Shown: piece by piece, positions 58,141-64,000 of the stretch
Position numbering within the stretch: position 1 is the stretch's first letter
Layout of the letters: each line of letters starts with the position of its first letter
Assembly (NCBI GenBank): GCA_028023455.1
Contig: JAQFVV010000158.1
Location: 930,001 to 994,000 of the forward strand
Source: Epiperipatus broadwayi
Taxonomy: Eukaryota; Onychophora; Udeonychophora; Euonychophora; Peripatidae
Direction of reading: 5' to 3'
DNA length: 64,000 nt
The notes under the pieces: generated by a model
Database searches by the model: none
What the model saw: the letters and a program-made list of their open reading frames with translations, nothing else
What the model was told of the DNA's origin: nothing
Translations under genes and position numbers: made by a program

Positions 58141-61100
58141 CTAATCAAATTGTTTTGTCAAGTTAAAAGATTATTCAGATTTTTGTACAATTTCATTAAA
58201 TATCACAATTTATGATTTAGTATTGTAATCATTTTTTCCAAAACTTTGAAGATTAATAATCTTCAGAAAATTTTAAAAAGTTTAAAAATGTTTTGCAATT
58301 TTTTTTTTTTACTTGTAATGTTTCGTGATAGTTTACATAAAAAATTGAATGGATTATGGCCCTGACCTTTATAAGAAATTTATGCACTGAAAGTAGCCGA
58401 GACAGCCTACATCTAGATACAGTACTCTAACAGTGTACTAAACTATGCACAGCCTGATTTTTTAAAGTACATTGTCAGAAAAATCAAAAAATAAACTCTT
58501 TGAAACTAGAAACTATTACATAAAGTTGTGAGGGGAAAAAATGTCATTTAAAAGTTTATTTACATGTAGCACAAATATCTTTGCAGCCTACTAAATTCTT
58601 AAGCACTATCTCCTTGGAATGAAGTAGTTATTGTATTTTTATGAATTTATTGTGCTTTTAAAGTATTGTAGCAACTAGAAAATGAATATATTAAAAATCA
58701 ATTTTTATCAATTCTATCTAAATTTAAGAAATATATTTTTCAAGTATTTTATTCATTTATAACTGGCTATTAAAAAAGCAACTGTTATATCCCCCCTCCC
58801 CACCTTTTTAAAAAAAATCTGAATGCAGACTAAAATCATTATTTTTACTATTTGAATTAAATGCATCTTCAACTTGATATTCCAAGATTTAATGATATCT
58901 GTTTTAAGTTGGATTGAATAACTAAGCAATAGAATACTGCAGTTAGATGATAACAGTAAATTATCTTGGGTAATAATTTACCATATTATTATTATAATCA
59001 ATTTTTAAAGCTACATCATAAATTTTAATGTACTTTATGTATAAATACGTATATATATAATAATTTACTAATGCTTTGAAAAATTAATGTTACCAATCAA
59101 ATTTCAGATTTTTATATAAACAAATTAAAGTCTATCATATAGTGAATTATTTGTAAAAAATTTCATATCACTCTTTCTCACTATACATAAATCTATTCTG
59201 GAACAACTAAAGTCCAAAAATATTACTATGATAATTCACAAGTTGGATTCTCTAAGAATTATTTAAATAAACTTGTGACAGACACCTTTTTTTTATATCA
59301 ATGCCAATCATAACTTAATCTGGTTTTTGTATTATAATAACATTTTCAGACTCGGTTATTCCCTTGAATAAGTTTATTTTATCAGTATTAAATTGTTAGA
59401 ATTCTCACTATATATGCATCTCTTGACTGTTGTCAGGTAAGATAGACTAGAAAGGTAATGTGATTTTACATTTTAAAATCTATTTTAGCATTCAGTTGTA
59501 TATATATATTAAACCGGGTCTGTTTAAAAGATCTTATTTAATTGGGTTTGAATGGTTTATACACCTTTTAACATAATTTTTAATTTATATTTTTAATATT
59601 ACATGAATGGATTGGCCCTTCAAGCAGAGGGAAGAATACCATTGATAGTATAATCCATCAACGACCTGGACCTTGGCCCATCTAGAATGCTAGATTCCAA
59701 TTCTTGCCATCCAAAGCATTTTATTTGTTTTGAAGATCAACCGCATGCTTCAGACGATAGGCAGACAATCCAGGGTTTGAAATATCCCATGACTAGCTCA
59801 CACTCTGTCTCAGGGTCCAACACATTTAAATAACTACACTAATTTGCTGGTGATGCAGTGATTAAGAGAGAGAGAGAGAAAATAGACAAAATAACAATTA
59901 GAGCAAACATTAATATTTATTTATGCACACATATATTTAACACACTAACAATTAAGGATTTGACATAAGAAAAATGTAAATGGCTTTAGGTTATAGTTAC
60001 AATAGTCCATAAATTAAGTTCATTCATTTAAAATAACTAGTCTAGACTGTGATCAGAATATATTTAAAAGTATCTTTACCTAAATTTTCATGATTGTCAG
60101 TTTCCAACCGGTTAGCTTTTTGGTCTCCATTAATGATTCTAGGGTTTGTTTTCCATTATTTGTGTTGACAATGAAAGATAGCTTGCAGCCGCATTTACTT
60201 ACAATTTAGGCAAGGTTCAGGTGATTCCCTTTTTGTTGAGGGTTTTTAGGACCTGCATGGATGTTGACTGCAGCAATAATTGACTGGCTTACTACTGCAT
60301 TTACAGATTCTGGATCTGGTTGGTTGAATTCTGCATTCTGTTTCAACTGAATACTAATAATCCGAACTGATGATTGATCTAGCAGATTTCAATCCTGACT
60401 GAAGAATAATAACCAAGATGTAACTTTTATATCTTAACTCTCATTTTTTTATTTTATCTTAACTTACATTTCTTTAATTAATTGATTTTTACATTTGCCT
60501 TAATCTTAATCCACTCAGATTCATCTACTACCTCGATAAGATAATTTACAGTTTTTTAATTAATTCAACCATTGATTTTGATTTAATTATCAATCTGAAA
60601 TCTTATAAACTAATTAATTATATTTTTAAAAGTTTTACAAACATTTTATTTTTACAGACTAATTTTTATTCTGATTTCTCATTTGCTTATTTTATACATT
60701 ATAAAAGTTTTCTTTACAAAGAGAGAAAAAAAAGGTTTTAAATTTTTTCTAATTATATTTTAGATTTCTTCCCCCTCTTGCTAAGAAGTTTTATTCTAAA
60801 AGAAAAATATGACGCAGTACTTTTATTTTTGCAAAATTTTGTTTTAAAAATCTTAAAACTAATAATTTTTTTAAAAAAAATAATTATGAAACGTAATGCT
60901 ATTCACTATCGGTACAATATATATATATACCCATACAATGTGTTCCTGTAAAAATGTGTTTTTTTTCCTCCAAGTTGTTTGCAGTCCCTTCTCATAATCA
61001 ATGTATGTGTTACATAGCAACCTTGTTCAGCTATTCATAAAAATTTTAAGGTACTAGCGTCTCTGGATCATAGGTTATATATATGTTTTGTATCCTTATG

Positions 61101-62900
61101 GATTGATTGACTTCTGTGCACTTATTGCCATTGTAAAAGCTTGCAAAATACTACTTGAAAACATTTTTGCAACTTGTGACTTCGTTGCTATTCATAATTT
61201 GAATCATTTCAAATGTTTCAATAGTAGATTTGTCCAATTTAAAACAAAATTTAATGTTAGCACATTGTTTCATCATCTATTAAGATATGAAACACTTTTT
61301 ATGCTATAACTCATTCACCTTAAAATTTTTGTGGTAACATGCCACATGAGCAGCTTAGAGAGTGAGGGAAACCAATCACATTTTCACTATATTGTGTATA
61401 TGGTGCTAAGTCTTGTCAATGTGACACCTTCCACACTTCCAGAGTAGGGAACATAATTAAAAAATGAATCTTGATTAATTAAGTAATACCTTTCAGAAAA
61501 AATATAACATCAGTTTTCATATTTTAATAGTACACTCCTTAAATTCAAATCTATCATATAGATAAATCAATTAGTTGGTAGACATAGCTTCTTTTAGCAG
61601 AGTAAATTGGCAAAAAGTAATTTAAAGCTTCATCCCTTGCCATTTGAGTAGCCTTTATTGCGTATTTGTACAGAAATGGGATCATTGTCTTGCAATAGGC
61701 TATTATATATTTAGAAGATTTTCATTAGCTTCCATTTATTATCTATATTTATAGATTAGGAAGTTATAATATTTCTAGTTTCCATATATAAAGCTGGTGT
61801 ATAAAACTAAAAGTGATTCCACTTTTGGTTGAAAAGTGGATCAAACAAATGCTGATACTAATTGATAAGATTGGAATACCAATTTTTAATTGATACTTTT
61901 CATAGTTGCATCATAACTGATGTTTAGGTTAAAAAAAATATTGAGAATTCCCATTAAAGTCATATAAGATCTTAGGTTCTAATGACTATCATTCTTTTTT
62001 TTTAAAAAAAAAACATGAAAATTAAGAATCATTTAGGTTTTGCTAGTTTCTCATATTTTGTTAGAATTCCTATATATATTAATGAAGGCTGCTAATAATG
62101 TTAAAAATTGATTGACTCCTACTTATTTTGTCAATTCTTACTTACACTCCCAAGTTATATAAGAAAAAAAAAAAAATTATTCCCAGTTGGATAGTGTTAG
62201 GGTATTAGCACTAAATAAAAGATCAAATGTGTTTGTAGTAATAGTAAACTATAGCTCCAAAATATTGAAAATACTTAATTTGGTGAAAAATGATGATCTG
62301 TTATTGAATTTTTGCAGAAAACTTGGATTGACTATAAGCGTTTAAACAAAACAAAAACAACATGTATTCATGCTCATTTAATATTTATGGATTATAGCTT
62401 AGAAATCAATATATGATGTCAATACTATCTCAAAGTTTAAAATGATTAACAAAAAAATAGATCCTATGTGAAATTTAAACAGTTGTTAAATTGCTATTTA
62501 GGATTTTCAAGCTTTGTGGGTTTAACAAATTATTACTTAGATTACTAAAAATAAAAATTCTCTGACCATGACAGCATTATTAGTGATTTGATTTTAATGT
62601 AATCAGTATAATAAAATGAATGTGGAACTTAGTAAGCTATTATATAGAGATTTAAAGATATAAATTCAATAACTTGAAAGAAAACTTAAGAACGATTATG
62701 GATTAAAACAGCCAAGAAGTCATTTGCTGATCATATGTCACTTAAGATCTTTTTTTTTTTGTATATTGAAAATAATATTTGCATCCAAAAAATGGTATAT
62801 CCTATTAAATTAATGACTTTTTATGTGATGATACTTTGACTAGATATATAGTGTTTTGAATAACTACAAAAATTCAAATGATTATATATTTCTCCAGCTT
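58141..62900. other. Intergenic, no clear gene
   Basis: This is A+T-rich. A patch of mixed composition at about 59610-59870 looks like an old insertion. It ends in TGATGCAGTGATTAAGAG, which resembles a Pol III A box, followed by a short (AG)n tract, but no B box follows. The 73-codon open frame at 61088-61309 has no recognisable features. Confidence 0.45.
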
Positions 62901-62911
62901 GATGAAATTAA

Positions 62912-62979
62912 AAGTTCTTTGTAGATCTTGATGATAGTTTTAGAGAAGTTCTTTGTAGATCTTGATGATAGTTTTAGAG
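62912..62979 (+). repeat. Perfect 34-bp tandem duplication
   Basis: AAGTTCTTTGTAGATCTTGA and TGATAGTTTTAGAG form a unit at 62912-62945 that is repeated exactly at 62946-62979. Confidence 0.95.
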
Positions 62980-63199
62980 AAGTATTAAAGTGGAACTATA
63001 TTAGTATCAACACTAATGGAAAATTTTTATAACTATTTGTTCTAATTTATAAAAATAAAAAATTATTGTTGCAATTGTTATTTCAAGCACCGAAAACCTG
63101 TCTAAGAGAAGTGTCATGAGAAAAGATTGATTTGATCAAAGCATTTAATTTACTTAATTGAAAAATTTAGTTGGTTATAAAACAAAGTTTATTTATATG

Positions 63200-63900
63200 C
63201 AGTTTCTACATGATTAAATGTAAAGAGCATTGTTATTGCTGATGGAAAATACTTTATCAGCTAGTGATGAAATAAAAATCTCAACATTTGGCTTGGATAA
63301 TTATTAGCTTGAGAATATAGATCATTTTAAATATCTTGATAGCTTTTTAGATATACAAAACATGGATTTTGAGATGTAGCACAGAATCTAACAATACTGT
63401 TTAACAAAAGATAAAGTATTTTATAATAGTGATATAACTACTTCAAAAAAATTAGTTCTATGTAAGTCTTATTCTGTCATAATTTTTGGATGGAACTAAG
63501 GCATAGATTATTGGTGTAGCATAAAGACAGTACTAAAATTTCATTTAGAATGCCTTTTAGTATAATGGATGACAGAACCAATCAATATGTTATTCATTTT
63601 GCTGATTGTAATTATATTAAATCTGCAATTGTAAGAACACATTTACGTTGGATTTGGTCATGTGAAATAGATTATGAGTAATACTTTTTTAAAAAAATAT
63701 TTTGTTTGATAAAGGCAGATCCTGTTATAAATATGATAGCTCTATGTAGTTTATTGACTGGTAATGTCTAAGATCGATTCCAGTGTTTGGTACTTCTGGT
63801 GCTCAATCTTGTGAACTCTTGAACAATAAAGCTGTTCATATATGTTTTATAGATGTGATGAAGATGCATTATTTATGTGCTTTCAGGAAGATGTAATTGA
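63200..63900 (+). pseudogene. Decayed RTE-like LINE, C-terminal part of reverse transcriptase ORF
   Basis: Translated pieces in changing frames keep the order of the 3' part of an RTE-type ORF. FKYLDSFLDIQNMDFEM near 63325-63380 corresponds to the FKYLGS block. DITTSKKLVLCKSYSVIIFG near 63430-63490 follows. Then come KFHLECLLVYNG and DCNYIKSAIVRTHLRWIWS (63535-63660), matching the usual FH..CLR.IL...W.D...N and R.LRWLGH blocks. Stops are frequent. The element is old, and its 5' part was not identified upstream of 62900. Confidence 0.55.
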
Positions 63901-64000
63901 AAATGAAATAGGTTTGATAGAAAAAAAATTCACAAGATATGAATAGTCTAAAAAACCAGCATATATTAAATATGGACTTATTTGCATTTTACTCATCAGT

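Noticed and set aside
1-64000. Prokaryotic-type features (operons, CRISPR arrays, Shine-Dalgarno sites)
   Set aside because: Spliced exons, LINEs, hAT and Penelope elements show eukaryotic nuclear DNA. The direct repeats seen are not CRISPR-like.

Overview
This is an A+T-rich animal nuclear window. One protein-coding host gene is recognisable: the 3' two-thirds of CUL3 (cullin-3) on the + strand. Twelve coding exons (2391 to 46017) encode about the last 486 residues. The exon for the N-terminal part lies before the window. Wording such as [22 protein letters not shown] and [16 protein letters not shown] is closer to the arthropod CUL3 sequences I know than to vertebrate ones, so an arthropod with long, transposon-filled introns is my best guess. 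The species is not determined.

Layout. 1-4519: intron and two exons. 4520-12290: an intron holding a CR1-like non-LTR retrotransposon (about 5640-10790, +). 12291-16773: three exons, with a CpG-richer repeat-like block (12768-15178) and a SINE relic between them. 16774-24051: an intron holding a terminal-inverted-repeat element (16932-19015), a decayed RTE-like LINE and a 650-bp foldback element (21081-21730). 24052-24622: three close exons, the first preceded by a duplicated splice acceptor. 24623-32100: an intron holding a hAT transposon with target-site duplications (27783-30440). 32168-36981: an apparent U12-type AT-AC intron, into which an inverted pair of Penelope-like elements (34046-36932) has inserted just upstream of the branch point. 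36982-38065: two exons, including the NEDD8-acceptor lysine. 38066-45992: an intron holding an antisense hAT relic split by about 2 kb that contains a 112-bp near-perfect hairpin and a SINE. 45993-46017: terminal coding exon. Downstream: probable CUL3 3'UTR, tandem duplications, a Tx1/L1-like LINE (50392-about 55745, minus), a 1.5-kb TIR element with an internal minisatellite (56654-58140), and another decayed RTE-like LINE near the right edge.

The exons join in phase at every boundary and give one uninterrupted reading frame, so CUL3 looks functional. The transposon reading frames are nearly all broken by stops and frameshifts. The most interesting points are the AT-AC intron with its nearby Penelope insertion and hammerhead-like motif, the duplicated acceptor whose upstream copy leads straight to a stop codon, and two strong inverted repeats that would be transcribed as hairpins within CUL3 pre-mRNA.
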